The translations under genes were made by a program, and so were the position numbers. Positions 20,194 to 28,431 of a stretch of DNA of 64,000 bases are shown here, in pieces (positions within the stretch are counted from its first letter, which is position 1; each line of letters starts with the position of its first letter). Source of the DNA: Isoptericola sediminis (GTDB taxonomy: Bacteria > Actinomycetota > Actinomycetes > Actinomycetales > Cellulomonadaceae). The notes under the pieces are model-generated. The model saw only the letters and a list, made by a program, of their open reading frames with translations, searched no databases and had not been told where the DNA came from. The stretch is from contig NZ_JABFAJ010000019.1 of the NCBI RefSeq assembly GCF_013085345.1, forward strand, positions 1 through 64,000, written 5' to 3'.

Positions 20194-21309
20194 ATGCTTT
20201 CTGCTATTCCCGGGTTCCGTGCCGTCATCCCCGCCGGGGGGTCCGGGACCCGTCTGTGGCCGCTCTCGCGCGCGGGCGCCCCGAAGTTCCTGCACGACCT
20301 GACCGGTTCCGGGCGCAGCCTGCTGCAGGGCACCGCCGACCGGTTGACCCCGCTCACCGGTCCCGACGGCGTCGTCGTCGTCACGGGCACGGCGCACGCC
20401 GCCGCCGTGCGCGCCCAGCTCCCCGGCCTCGGCGAGGACCAGGTGCTGGCCGAGCCGTCGCCGCGCGACTCGATGGCGGCGATCGGGCTGGCCGCGGCCG
20501 TGCTGGAGCGACGCCACGGCGAGGTCGTCCTCGGGTCCTTCGCCGCGGACCAGGTCATCTCCGGCACCCGCGAGTTCGAACGCTCGGTGCGCGAGGCGGT
20601 GGAGGCCGCCCGGGCGGGGTACGTCACGACGATCGGCATCGCCGCGTCCCGCCCCTCGACCGCGTTCGGCTACGTCCACGGGGCCGAGCCCCTCGGCCTC
20701 GAGGGGGCGCCGAGCGCCGTGCACGTCAGCGGGTTCACGGAGAAGCCGGACGCCGAGACGGCGCGCACCTACCTGGCCTCGGGGGAGTACCGCTGGAACG
20801 CCGGGATCTTCGTCGCGAGCACGGACGTGCTGCTCGGTCACCTGGCCGCGCAGCGCCCGGCGCTGCACGACGGGCTGCGCCGGATCGCCGCGGCGTGGGA
20901 CACGCCGGACCGTGAGCGGGTGCTGGCCGAGACCTGGCCGGGGCTGGAGCGGATCGCCATCGATCACGCCGTCGCCGAGCCGGTCGCCGCGGACGGCGGC
21001 GTCGCCATGGTCCCGGGCCCGTTCGGCTGGGACGACGTCGGTGACTTCAACTCCCTGGCGGCGCTGCTGCCTGCCGACGACGACGCGGGGTCGAAGGTGC
21101 TCGGCGAGAGCGCCGACGTCGTCCGGGTCCAGAGCGCCGGGTCGGTCGTCGTCCCGGCGAGCGGCCGGACCGTGACCTTGCTGGGCATCGACGACGTGGT
21201 CGTCGTCGACACCCCCGACGCCGTCCTGGTGACCACCCGTGCCCGCGCCCAGCAGGTCCGGAGCATGGTCGACGCGGTCCGCGACCACGGGCGGGAGGAC
21301 CTGCTGTGA
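20194..21309 (+). CDS. manC: Mannose-1-phosphate guanylyltransferase
   Basis: A 371-residue GDP-mannose pyrophosphorylase that makes GDP-mannose for glycoconjugates. The nucleotidyltransferase signature is AGGSGTRLWPLSR (about 14-26); FTEKPD and GWDDVGDFNSL are the later sugar-binding and metal motifs. It lacks the C-terminal isomerase domain of bifunctional ManC proteins. ATG 20194 follows the -10 at a leaderless distance. Its stop overlaps the GTG of the M20 gene by 4 nt, although the two have no obvious metabolic link. The symbol reflects function, not proven orthology. Confidence 0.9.
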   Translation: MLSAIPGFRAVIPAGGSGTRLWPLSRAGAPKFLHDLTGSGRSLLQGTADRLTPLTGPDGVVVVTGTAHAAAVRAQLPGLGEDQVLAEPSPRDSMAAIGLAAAVLERRHGEVVLGSFAADQVISGTREFERSVREAVEAARAGYVTTIGIAASRPSTAFGYVHGAEPLGLEGAPSAVHVSGFTEKPDAETARTYLASGEYRWNAGIFVASTDVLLGHLAAQRPALHDGLRRIAAAWDTPDRERVLAETWPGLERIAIDHAVAEPVAADGGVAMVPGPFGWDDVGDFNSLAALLPADDDAGSKVLGESADVVRVQSAGSVVVPASGRTVTLLGIDDVVVVDTPDAVLVTTRARAQQVRSMVDAVRDHGREDLL

Positions 21310-22484
21310 GCGCGGCGGCCCGGGCGCGCCTCGACGAGGTCGTCGCCGCGCTGGAGGACGAGGTCGTGGCGGTGCGCCGTGACCTGCACGCCCACCCGGA
21401 GACGGCACGTCAGGAGGTCCGGACGACCGCGGTGCTCGCCGAGCGGCTGCGGGCCGCCGGGCTGCAGCCCCGGCTGTTGGACGGGACCGGGCTGACGTGC
21501 GACGTCGGCCCGGACGTCCCGGGCCGGGGGCGCACGGCCCTGCGCGCCGACATCGACGCCCTGCCCCTGGACGACGTGTGCGGCTGCGACTTCGTCTCGA
21601 CCGTGCCGGGGGTGGCGCACGCGTGCGGCCACGACGTCCACGCGGCGGTCGTCCTCGGCGCGGGTCTCGCCCTGGCGCGGCTCGCCGAGGAGGGCCTCCT
21701 GGAGACCGGGGTCCGCCTGATCTTCCAGCCGGCCGAGGAGATCATGCCCGGCGGGGCCCACGACGTCCTCGCCCAGGGTGTCCTGGACGGGGTGGAGCGG
21801 ATCGTCGCGGTGCACACCGAGCCGAAGCTCGACGTCGGGCAGCTCGGGACGCGCATCGGCCCCATCACCTCCGCCTCCGACCTCGTCACCGTGACGCTCT
21901 CCTCCAGCGGCGGGCACACCTCCCGGCCGCACCTGACCGGTGACGTCGTCTACGCCCTGGGCCAGGTCATCACCCAGGTGCCGGCGGTGCTCGGGCGACG
22001 GCTGGACCCGCGTTCGGGCGTCAACCTCACCTGGGGTGCCGTCGAGGCGGGCAACGCCCACAACGCCATCCCGGCCACGGGGGTGGCCAAGGGCACCCTG
22101 CGGTGCCTGGACGTGCGGGCGTGGGAGCGCGCCGGCCAGGTCCTGCTCGACGCCGTCGAGCAGGTGGTGGCCCCGTACGACGTCGAGGTGAGCGTCTACC
22201 ACCTGCGCGGCGTCCCGCCGGTCGACAACGACGCCGAGGTCACGGCCGCCCTCGAGGCGGCGGGTGCCGCGGTGCTCGGCGAGGACGGCGTGGTGCTCAC
22301 CGAGCAGTCCCTGGGCGGGGAGGACTTCGCCTGGTACCTGACCAAGGTGCCCGGGGCGATGGCACGGCTCGGCACCGCGACCCCGGGGCAGCGTCGGTAC
22401 GACATCCACCAGGGCGACCTGGTCGTCGACGAGCGTGCCATCGCGATCGGTGCGCGGGTCCTGGCGAGGGTCGCGCTCGGGTGA
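21306..22484 (+). CDS. M20 family amidohydrolase (N-acyl amino acid hydrolase type)
   Basis: A 392-residue zinc metallopeptidase of the IAA-amino acid/hippurate hydrolase group. HACGHDVH (105-112), QPAEE (141-145) and GGEDFAW (337-343) provide metal and catalytic residues. A lid domain is inserted in the middle (about 190-300). The GTG start overlaps the preceding stop. In M. tuberculosis the related amiA1 and amiB1 (Rv3305c-Rv3306c) lie next to nucleoside salvage genes, the same broad neighbourhood as here. The acyl-amino acid substrate is not predictable. Confidence 0.9.
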   Translation: MSAAARARLDEVVAALEDEVVAVRRDLHAHPETARQEVRTTAVLAERLRAAGLQPRLLDGTGLTCDVGPDVPGRGRTALRADIDALPLDDVCGCDFVSTVPGVAHACGHDVHAAVVLGAGLALARLAEEGLLETGVRLIFQPAEEIMPGGAHDVLAQGVLDGVERIVAVHTEPKLDVGQLGTRIGPITSASDLVTVTLSSSGGHTSRPHLTGDVVYALGQVITQVPAVLGRRLDPRSGVNLTWGAVEAGNAHNAIPATGVAKGTLRCLDVRAWERAGQVLLDAVEQVVAPYDVEVSVYHLRGVPPVDNDAEVTAALEAAGAAVLGEDGVVLTEQSLGGEDFAWYLTKVPGAMARLGTATPGQRRYDIHQGDLVVDERAIAIGARVLARVALG

Positions 22485-22495
22485 TCCCGACCGGC

Positions 22496-22511
22496 TGTGA
22501 CGTACGTCATT
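22496..22511. promoter_or_regulatory. Palindromic operator candidate before the nucleoside uptake operon
   Basis: TGTGACGTACGTCATT contains the perfect 12-bp palindrome TGACGTACGTCA (22498..22509) and matches the CRP consensus at 8 of 10 positions. It lies about 75-90 nt upstream of the -10 box of the transporter operon. It could be a CRP-type or another dimeric regulator site. Confidence 0.45.
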
Positions 22512-22584
22512 CCGCCGTTGTTCCCATTCGATAACGACTCGGACACGGGTTGGGCTCGTGGTTCTGCGGGCCCGCACGCATGGT

Positions 22585-22590
22585 TAGGCT
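22585..22590 (+). promoter_or_regulatory. -10 box of nucleoside uptake operon
   Basis: TAGGCT, 68 nt before the GTG of the lipoprotein gene; the leader carries a GGAG Shine-Dalgarno. No clear -35. Confidence 0.5.
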
Positions 22591-22658
22591 GTCATCTCTG
22601 ATCGTGAGACGGGGACGATCCCGGGCTCACCCACCACCCTCATCGACAGGAGCGACAG

Positions 22659-23759
22659 GTGAAGAGTGCGATCAAGTTCACCGCCCTCGCCGGCGCGGCC
22701 GCGCTGACCCTCGCGGCGTGCGGAGCGGCCCCGGAGGACACGGCCGACGAGAGCACGGAGACGGGGGCCGAGACCGAGGCCGTCGACTTCTCCCCGTGCA
22801 TCGTCTCCGACCAGGGCGGCTTCGACGACAAGAGCTTCAACCAGCTCAGCTTCGAAGGCGCCCAGCAGGCGGCCGAGGAGCTCGGCGCCGAGCTGACGGA
22901 CGTGCAGTCGCAGTCCGAGACCGACTTCCAGCCGAACCTGCAGTCGCTGGTCGACCAGGGCTGCGACGCCATCGTGTCGGTGGGCTTCGCGCTCTCGGCC
23001 GACACGGTCGAGTCGGCGAACGCCAACCCGGAGACCCACTACATCCTCGTCGACGACGCCGCGGACAACGACTTCGACGGCGAGACCGACGCGGACAACA
23101 TCAAGCCGCTGCTGTACAACACGGCCGAGGCCGCGTTCCTGGCGGGCTACCTGTCGGCGGGCTACTCGGAGGCCGGCAAGGTCGGCACCTTCGGCGGCCA
23201 GCCGTTCCCGACCGTGACGATCTTCATGGACGGCTTCAAGCAGGGCGTCGAGCACTACAACGAGGTCAACGACGCGGACGTCGAGGTCATCGGCTACTCC
23301 GGTGGCGAGGACGGTGCCTTCACCGGCGGCTTCACCGCCAACGAGACGGCCAAGACCACGGCGAAGAACATCCTCGACCAGGGTGTCGACGTGATCCTCC
23401 CCGTCGGTGGCCCGATCTACCAGTCGGCCATCGCGGCGATCGAGGACTCCGGGCGCGACGTCGCGCTCGTGGGCGTCGACGCCGACTTCTACGAGACGGA
23501 CCCGACCACCCAGGAGTACGTGCTGACCTCCATCCTCAAGCGGATGGACGTCTCCACCTACGAGGCCGTCCTCGCGGCGGGTCAGGGCGAGTTCGACCCG
23601 GAGACCTACGTCGGCACGCTGGAGAACGAGGGCGTCGGCCTGGCTCCGCTGCACGACTTCGAGGACAAGGTGGACCCGGAGCTCATGACCGAGGTCGACG
23701 AGCTGCGCCAGCAGATCATCGACGGCGAGCTCGAGGTCACGTCGTACCTGGCCGAGTGA
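22659..23759 (+). CDS. BMP family nucleoside-binding lipoprotein
   Basis: A 366-residue substrate-binding lipoprotein of the basic membrane protein/PnrA family, which binds nucleosides. A signal peptide of 20 residues ends in the lipobox LAAC with lipidated C21. An acidic Thr/Glu linker follows, and then the periplasmic-binding-type fold with CIVSDQGGFDDKSFNQ, the family's ligand-loop signature, and FIMDGF-like and PVGGPIYQSA segments. The start is GTG 22659 with GGAG 7 nt upstream. It is separated from the ATPase gene by a very strong hairpin, so it is likely made in excess over the membrane parts. The closest described systems are BmpA-NupABC and RnsBACD. Confidence 0.93.
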   Translation: MKSAIKFTALAGAAALTLAACGAAPEDTADESTETGAETEAVDFSPCIVSDQGGFDDKSFNQLSFEGAQQAAEELGAELTDVQSQSETDFQPNLQSLVDQGCDAIVSVGFALSADTVESANANPETHYILVDDAADNDFDGETDADNIKPLLYNTAEAAFLAGYLSAGYSEAGKVGTFGGQPFPTVTIFMDGFKQGVEHYNEVNDADVEVIGYSGGEDGAFTGGFTANETAKTTAKNILDQGVDVILPVGGPIYQSAIAAIEDSGRDVALVGVDADFYETDPTTQEYVLTSILKRMDVSTYEAVLAAGQGEFDPETYVGTLENEGVGLAPLHDFEDKVDPELMTEVDELRQQIIDGELEVTSYLAE

Positions 23760-23777
23760 CCGGCTGAGGACCGACTG

Positions 23778-23825
23778 CCGCACGGCGGGACACGGTGGGT
23801 TCGCCCACCGTGTCCCGCCGTGCGG
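23778..23825 (+). terminator. Strong hairpin between BMP lipoprotein and ABC ATPase genes
   Basis: A perfect 22-bp inverted repeat (arms 23778..23799 and 23804..23825) closed by a ttcg tetraloop, 19 nt after the lipoprotein stop. It probably ends most transcripts or protects their 3' end. A new -10 box follows at 23833. Confidence 0.85.
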
Positions 23826-23832
23826 CGCGGCC

Positions 23833-23838
23833 TAGGCT
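23833..23838 (+). promoter_or_regulatory. -10 box of ABC ATPase/permease genes
   Basis: TAGGCT just after the hairpin; the leader of about 30 nt carries a purine-rich AAGGAAAGGG Shine-Dalgarno. Confidence 0.5.
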
Positions 23839-23875
23839 GGCCGGCAGAAACGTAAGGAAAGGGCGGCTGACCGCG

Positions 23876-25396
23876 ATGAGGCTCGAGCTGCGTGGGATCA
23901 CCAAGCGCTTCGGCGCGCTGGTGGCGAACGACCACATCGACCTGGTGGTCGAACCGGGGGAGATCCACTGCCTCCTGGGCGAGAACGGCGCTGGCAAGTC
24001 CACGCTGATGAACGTCCTGTACGGGCTCTACGACGCCGACGAGGGCGAGATCCTCCTGGACGGCGAGGTCCAGAACTTCGAGGGCCCCGGCGACGCGATG
24101 GGCGCCGGGATCGGCATGGTGCACCAGCACTTCATGCTCGTGCCGGTGTTCTCCGTGGCCGAGAACGTCATGCTCGGCCACGAGACGACGTCGGGCCCGG
24201 GCATCCTCGACCTGGCGGCGGCGCGCGAGACCGTCCGCAGCACCGCCGACCGCTTCGGGTTCCACGTGGACCCGGACGCGCTCGTGGAGGACCTGCCCGT
24301 CGGTGTCCAGCAGCGCGTGGAGATCATCAAGGCGCTCAGCCGTGACGCCCAGGTGCTCGTCTTCGACGAGCCGACCGCGGTGCTCACCCCGCAGGAGACC
24401 GACGAGCTGATGGCGATCATGCGTCAGCTCAAGGACGAGGGCAAGGCCATCGTCTTCATCACCCACAAGCTGCGCGAGGTGCGCGAGGTCGCCGACCGCA
24501 TCACCGTCGTCCGGCACGGCAAGGTCGTCGGCGAGGCCGAGCCGACCGCGTCGGACAACGAGCTCGCCTCGCTCATGGTCGGCCGGGCGGTCCAGCTCAC
24601 CGTCGACAAGGAGCCCCCGCGGCACGGCGAGAACGAGCTCGCCGTGGAGCACCTCGTGGTCGCGCGCCCGGACGGCCAGGTCGTCGTCGACGACGTCAGC
24701 TTCACCGTCCACGGCGGCGAGATCCTCGTGGTCGCGGGCGTGCAGGGCAACGGGCAGACGGAGCTCACCGAGGCGCTCATCGGCCTGTACCCGGACTTCG
24801 AGGGGTCCATCCGGCTCGACGGCGAGGAGCTCAAGGGCCGCAGCGTCCGCAAGGTCCTCGACGCGGGAGTCGGCTTCGTGCCCGAGGACCGCAGCACCAG
24901 CGGCCTGGTCGGCGAGTTCACCATCGCCGAGAACCTCATCCTCGACCGGACCGACGGCGCACCGTTCGTGCGGGCGGGGTCCCTGCAGCTCGGCCTGCGC
25001 GACGAGTTCGCGCGCGAGAAGGTCGACGAGTTCGACGTCCGGACGACGGGTATCGACCTGCCGGTCGGCCGCCTGTCCGGCGGCAACCAGCAGAAGGTCG
25101 TCCTCGCGCGGGAGATGTCCCGCGAGCTGCGGCTGCTCGTGGCGGCCCAGCCGACCCGCGGCGTCGACGTCGGCTCCATCGAGTTCATCCACAAGCGCAT
25201 CGTCGAGACCCGTGACCAGGGGATCCCGGTCGTCGTGGTCTCGACGGAGCTCGACGAGGCGGTGGCCCTCGCCGACCGGATCATGGTCATGTACCGCGGT
25301 CGCGTCGTCGGCATCGTGCCCGCCGACACCCCGCGCGACGTGCTCGGCCTCATGATGGCCGGCGTCGCGCCCGAGAGCGAAGGAGACGCCGCGTGA
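23876..25396 (+). CDS. Nucleoside ABC transporter, duplicated ATP-binding protein
   Basis: A 506-residue protein with two fused ABC ATPase domains, the RbsA/NupA/YufO arrangement. Domain 1 (about 3-235) has Walker A GENGAGKST (35-43), signature PVGVQQRVEI and Walker B VLVFDEPTAVLTP. Domain 2 (about 250-500) has a degenerate Walker A (GVQGNGQTEL), signature LSGGNQQKVVLARE and LLVAAQPTRGVDVGS instead of a full Walker B, as is normal for this family. Only domain 1 is expected to hydrolyse ATP well. The start is ATG 23876; upstream in-frame codons encode hairpin sequence. Its stop overlaps the first permease gene (GTGA). Confidence 0.94.
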   Translation: MRLELRGITKRFGALVANDHIDLVVEPGEIHCLLGENGAGKSTLMNVLYGLYDADEGEILLDGEVQNFEGPGDAMGAGIGMVHQHFMLVPVFSVAENVMLGHETTSGPGILDLAAARETVRSTADRFGFHVDPDALVEDLPVGVQQRVEIIKALSRDAQVLVFDEPTAVLTPQETDELMAIMRQLKDEGKAIVFITHKLREVREVADRITVVRHGKVVGEAEPTASDNELASLMVGRAVQLTVDKEPPRHGENELAVEHLVVARPDGQVVVDDVSFTVHGGEILVVAGVQGNGQTELTEALIGLYPDFEGSIRLDGEELKGRSVRKVLDAGVGFVPEDRSTSGLVGEFTIAENLILDRTDGAPFVRAGSLQLGLRDEFAREKVDEFDVRTTGIDLPVGRLSGGNQQKVVLAREMSRELRLLVAAQPTRGVDVGSIEFIHKRIVETRDQGIPVVVVSTELDEAVALADRIMVMYRGRVVGIVPADTPRDVLGLMMAGVAPESEGDAA

Positions 25397-26739
25397 GCGA
25401 GACTCCGGACCGGCACTCCGCCGACTCCTCCGACAACCGGCTCGCGGCCGACATGGAAAAGGTCGACCCCGCGGCCGACCCGGGCCTCGCCGAGGCGCTC
25501 GAGCAGGAACGTGCCCGTGAGGCCGACGAAGACCGTTGGCAGGACGCCTTCCACCGGATCATCTCCGGTGGCTGGGCCGTGTCGCTCGGCGCGATCCTGC
25601 TCGCCGTCCTCGCCGGGTCGCTGATGATCATCGTCACCGACGAGGCCGTCCAGCAGGCGTCCGGCTACTTCTTCTCCCGGCCCTCCGACACGTTCGCGGC
25701 GGTCGGAGAGGCCGTCGGGGGCGCCTACTCGGCCCTCTTCCAAGGGGCCGTGTACAACTTCCAGGCCGAGACGTTCGCCGGAGCCATCCGGCCGCTGACG
25801 CAGACGCTGACCAACGCGACGCCGTTGATCGCCGCCGGTCTCGGCGTGGCGATCGCCTTCCGCGCGGGCCTGCTCAACATCGGTGGTCAGGGCCAGATGC
25901 TCATGTCCGCCGCCGCGGCCGGCTGGGTCGGGTTCGGCGTCACCGGGCTGCCGTTCCCGCTCCACCTGATCCTCGCCCTGGTCGCGGGCATCCTCGCCGG
26001 CGCCCTGTGGGCCGGTATAGCGGGTCTGCTCAAGGCGCGCACCGGGGCCCACGAGGTCATCGTGACGATCATGCTCAACTACGTCGCGTTCTACCTGCTG
26101 TCGTACTTCCTGGCGACGCCCGGGCTGATGCAGGCACCGGGGTCGGCGAACCCGAAGACCCCGCCGACACCCGAGTCCGCACAGCTGCCCCCGCTCCTCG
26201 GTGAGCGGTACAACCTGCACTGGGGCTTCATCCTGGCGCTGATCGCCGTCGCCGTCGTGTGGTGGATCCTCAACCGCTCGGCCGTCGGCTTCTCCTACCG
26301 GGCCGTGGGGCAGAACCCGCGCGCCGCGCGGGTCGCCGGCATCGACGTCTCGCGGTCCACCGTCTCGGTGATGCTCGTCGCCGGTGCGCTGGTCGGTCTG
26401 GCCGGGGTCACCCAGGTCCTCGGGACCGTGACCACCGGGTTCGGTGCGGACATCGACGCCGGGATCGGCTTCGACGCCATCACCGTGGCCCTGCTGGGCA
26501 ACTCGAACCCGATCGGCGTGCTCGGTGCGGGCATCCTCTTCGGCGGGTTCAAGGCCGGTGGTTCCGCGATGCAGGCCGCCGAGGGCATCCCCATCGAGAT
26601 CGTGCTCGTCGTGCAGTCCCTCATCGTGCTGTTCATCGCGGCACCGCCGCTGGTGCGCGCGATCTTCCGGCTCCCGCAGCCGGGCAGCAAGCCGAAGAAG
26701 AAGCGGTCGCAGGCCGCGCGGAAGGAGGTGGCGGCATGA
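25393..26739 (+). CDS. Nucleoside ABC transporter permease 1
   Basis: A 448-residue BPD_transp_2-type permease. An acidic cytoplasmic tail of about 55 residues precedes eight to ten hydrophobic segments. GLGVAIAFRAGLLNIGGQGQM is the family hallmark, and the C-terminus is a Lys/Arg-rich tail. The longer tail compared with typical NupB-like proteins may contact the ATPase. GTG 25393 overlaps the ATPase stop and the gene's own stop overlaps permease 2, so ATPase and permeases are coupled. Confidence 0.92.
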   Translation: MSETPDRHSADSSDNRLAADMEKVDPAADPGLAEALEQERAREADEDRWQDAFHRIISGGWAVSLGAILLAVLAGSLMIIVTDEAVQQASGYFFSRPSDTFAAVGEAVGGAYSALFQGAVYNFQAETFAGAIRPLTQTLTNATPLIAAGLGVAIAFRAGLLNIGGQGQMLMSAAAAGWVGFGVTGLPFPLHLILALVAGILAGALWAGIAGLLKARTGAHEVIVTIMLNYVAFYLLSYFLATPGLMQAPGSANPKTPPTPESAQLPPLLGERYNLHWGFILALIAVAVVWWILNRSAVGFSYRAVGQNPRAARVAGIDVSRSTVSVMLVAGALVGLAGVTQVLGTVTTGFGADIDAGIGFDAITVALLGNSNPIGVLGAGILFGGFKAGGSAMQAAEGIPIEIVLVVQSLIVLFIAAPPLVRAIFRLPQPGSKPKKKRSQAARKEVAA

Positions 26740-28031
26740 CCGCCCCGACCGTGGACGGCGCCACCACGGGTGCGCCGGACGCGCCCCGCACCGTCAGCAC
26801 CATCTCGTGGAAGACGCCGATCGCGCTGGCCGTCGTGCTGGCGCTGTACGCCCTGCTGATGCTGCTCGCCCCGCGCGAGGGCAGCGCACGCTTCGCCCTG
26901 TCCACCCCGACGGACTTCTTCCAGATCCCGGTGTACGTGATCCCGGGCATGGGCACCGCCTGGGTGTGCGCCGCCGTCGCCGCGGCGCTGCTGGTCGTCT
27001 CGGTCCTGGCGACCCGGGACGGTCGCCGGACGCCGCTGTGGGTGACCAGCGTGTACGCCGCCGCCCTGCTCTTCGGCTTCCTCGCCTGGGCCGCCGCGGG
27101 CAGCCCGCGCGACCTGTCCGTCGTCGGGCTCCTCGGTGGCGCCGTCGCGCTGTCCGTGCCGCTGGTGTACGGCTCGTTGAGCGGTGTCATCGGTGAGCGG
27201 TCGGGCACGATCAACATCGCCATCGAGAGCCAGCTCCTGGCCGGTGCGTTCACCGCGGCGGTCGTGGGGTCGCTGACCAACAGCCCGTGGGCCGGGCTGG
27301 TGGCGGCCATGATCGCCGCCGCGCTGGTCGGCCTCGTCCTGGCGGTCTTCACGATCACCTACCGGGTGAACCAGATCATCGTCGGTGTGGTCCTCAACGT
27401 GCTGGTGATCGGCCTGACGAGCTTCTTCTACTCGCTGGTCCTGGTCCCCAACACCCAGACGCTGAACTCCACGACCCGGTTCGAGCGCCTGCCGATCCCG
27501 TTCCTCGAGCGGATCCCCGTCATCGGCCCGGTGCTGTTCGACCAGACGATCGTCGTGTACCTGATGCCCGTCGTCGTCTTCCTCGTCTGGTACGGCCTGT
27601 TCCGCACCCGGTGGGGGCTGCGGCTGCGTGCCGTGGGCGAGCACCCGCGCGCCGCGGACACCGTCGGCATCGAGGTGCTGCGCACCCGGTACCGCGCGCT
27701 GCTGATCGCCGGTGCCGTGGGCGGCATGGGCGGTGCGTTCTACACGGTGGTCTCCATCAACCAGTTCAACCGCGAGATGACCGCGGGTGCGGGCTTCATC
27801 GCCCTGGCCGCGATGATCTTCGGCAAGTGGAACCCGATCCGGGCGGCCCTGGCCGGCCTGCTGTTCGGGTTCGCCACGAACCTGCAGAACGTGCTCTCGG
27901 TCGTCGGGTCGCCGGTCCCGAGCCAGTTCATGCTGATGCTGCCGTACATCGTGACGCTGTTCGCCGTCGCCGGGCTCGTCGGCCGGTCGCGGCCACCAGC
28001 AGCGCTGGCCAGGCCCTACACGAAGGAGTAG
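26736..28031 (+). CDS. Nucleoside ABC transporter permease 2
   Basis: A 431-residue partner permease with about ten hydrophobic segments. It contains GVIGERSGTINIAIESQLLAGA, the counterpart of the family hallmark, and GANP-like GEHPRAADTVGI in the loop that contacts the ATPase. ATG 26736 has GGAGG eight bases upstream and overlaps the previous stop. It forms a heterodimer with permease 1 (inferred from family). The next gene starts only 4 nt after the stop. Confidence 0.92.
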   Translation: MTAPTVDGATTGAPDAPRTVSTISWKTPIALAVVLALYALLMLLAPREGSARFALSTPTDFFQIPVYVIPGMGTAWVCAAVAAALLVVSVLATRDGRRTPLWVTSVYAAALLFGFLAWAAAGSPRDLSVVGLLGGAVALSVPLVYGSLSGVIGERSGTINIAIESQLLAGAFTAAVVGSLTNSPWAGLVAAMIAAALVGLVLAVFTITYRVNQIIVGVVLNVLVIGLTSFFYSLVLVPNTQTLNSTTRFERLPIPFLERIPVIGPVLFDQTIVVYLMPVVVFLVWYGLFRTRWGLRLRAVGEHPRAADTVGIEVLRTRYRALLIAGAVGGMGGAFYTVVSINQFNREMTAGAGFIALAAMIFGKWNPIRAALAGLLFGFATNLQNVLSVVGSPVPSQFMLMLPYIVTLFAVAGLVGRSRPPAALARPYTKE

Positions 28032-28035
28032 CGCC

Positions 28036-28431
28036 GTGACGTCCTCGATCGACTGGGACGCCCTGCGGTCGGCCGCCACCGACGTGACCCGCCACGCCTA
28101 CGTGCCGTACTCCGGGTACGCCGTCGGCGCCGCGGCGTACGCGGACGACGGCCGGCTGCTGGTGGGCTGCAACGTCGAGAACGCCGCCTACGGCGTGACG
28201 CTGTGCGCCGAGTGCTCCCTCGTCTCGGCCCTGGTGACCGGTGGTGGCGGGCGGCTGACCGCCTTCACGTGCGTCGACGCCCGCGGCCGCGTCATCACCC
28301 CCTGCGGCCGTTGCCGCCAGCTGCTGTGGGAGCACGGCGGTGCCGACCTGATCGTCGAGACGCCTCTCGGCGTCGTACCCATGTCCGACCTGCTGCCGCA
28401 GGCGTTCGGACCGGAGGACCTGGAACGATGA
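28036..28431 (+). CDS. cdd: Cytidine deaminase
   Basis: A 131-residue enzyme converting (deoxy)cytidine to (deoxy)uridine. The zinc ligands are C57, C90 and C93 (CAEC and PCGRC motifs), with E59 as proton shuttle; VENAAYG recognises the nucleoside. Length matches the small tetrameric class. GTG 28036 is 4 nt after the permease stop and the gene overlaps deoA by ATGA. This links deamination directly to import. Confidence 0.96.
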   Translation: MTSSIDWDALRSAATDVTRHAYVPYSGYAVGAAAYADDGRLLVGCNVENAAYGVTLCAECSLVSALVTGGGGRLTAFTCVDARGRVITPCGRCRQLLWEHGGADLIVETPLGVVPMSDLLPQAFGPEDLER

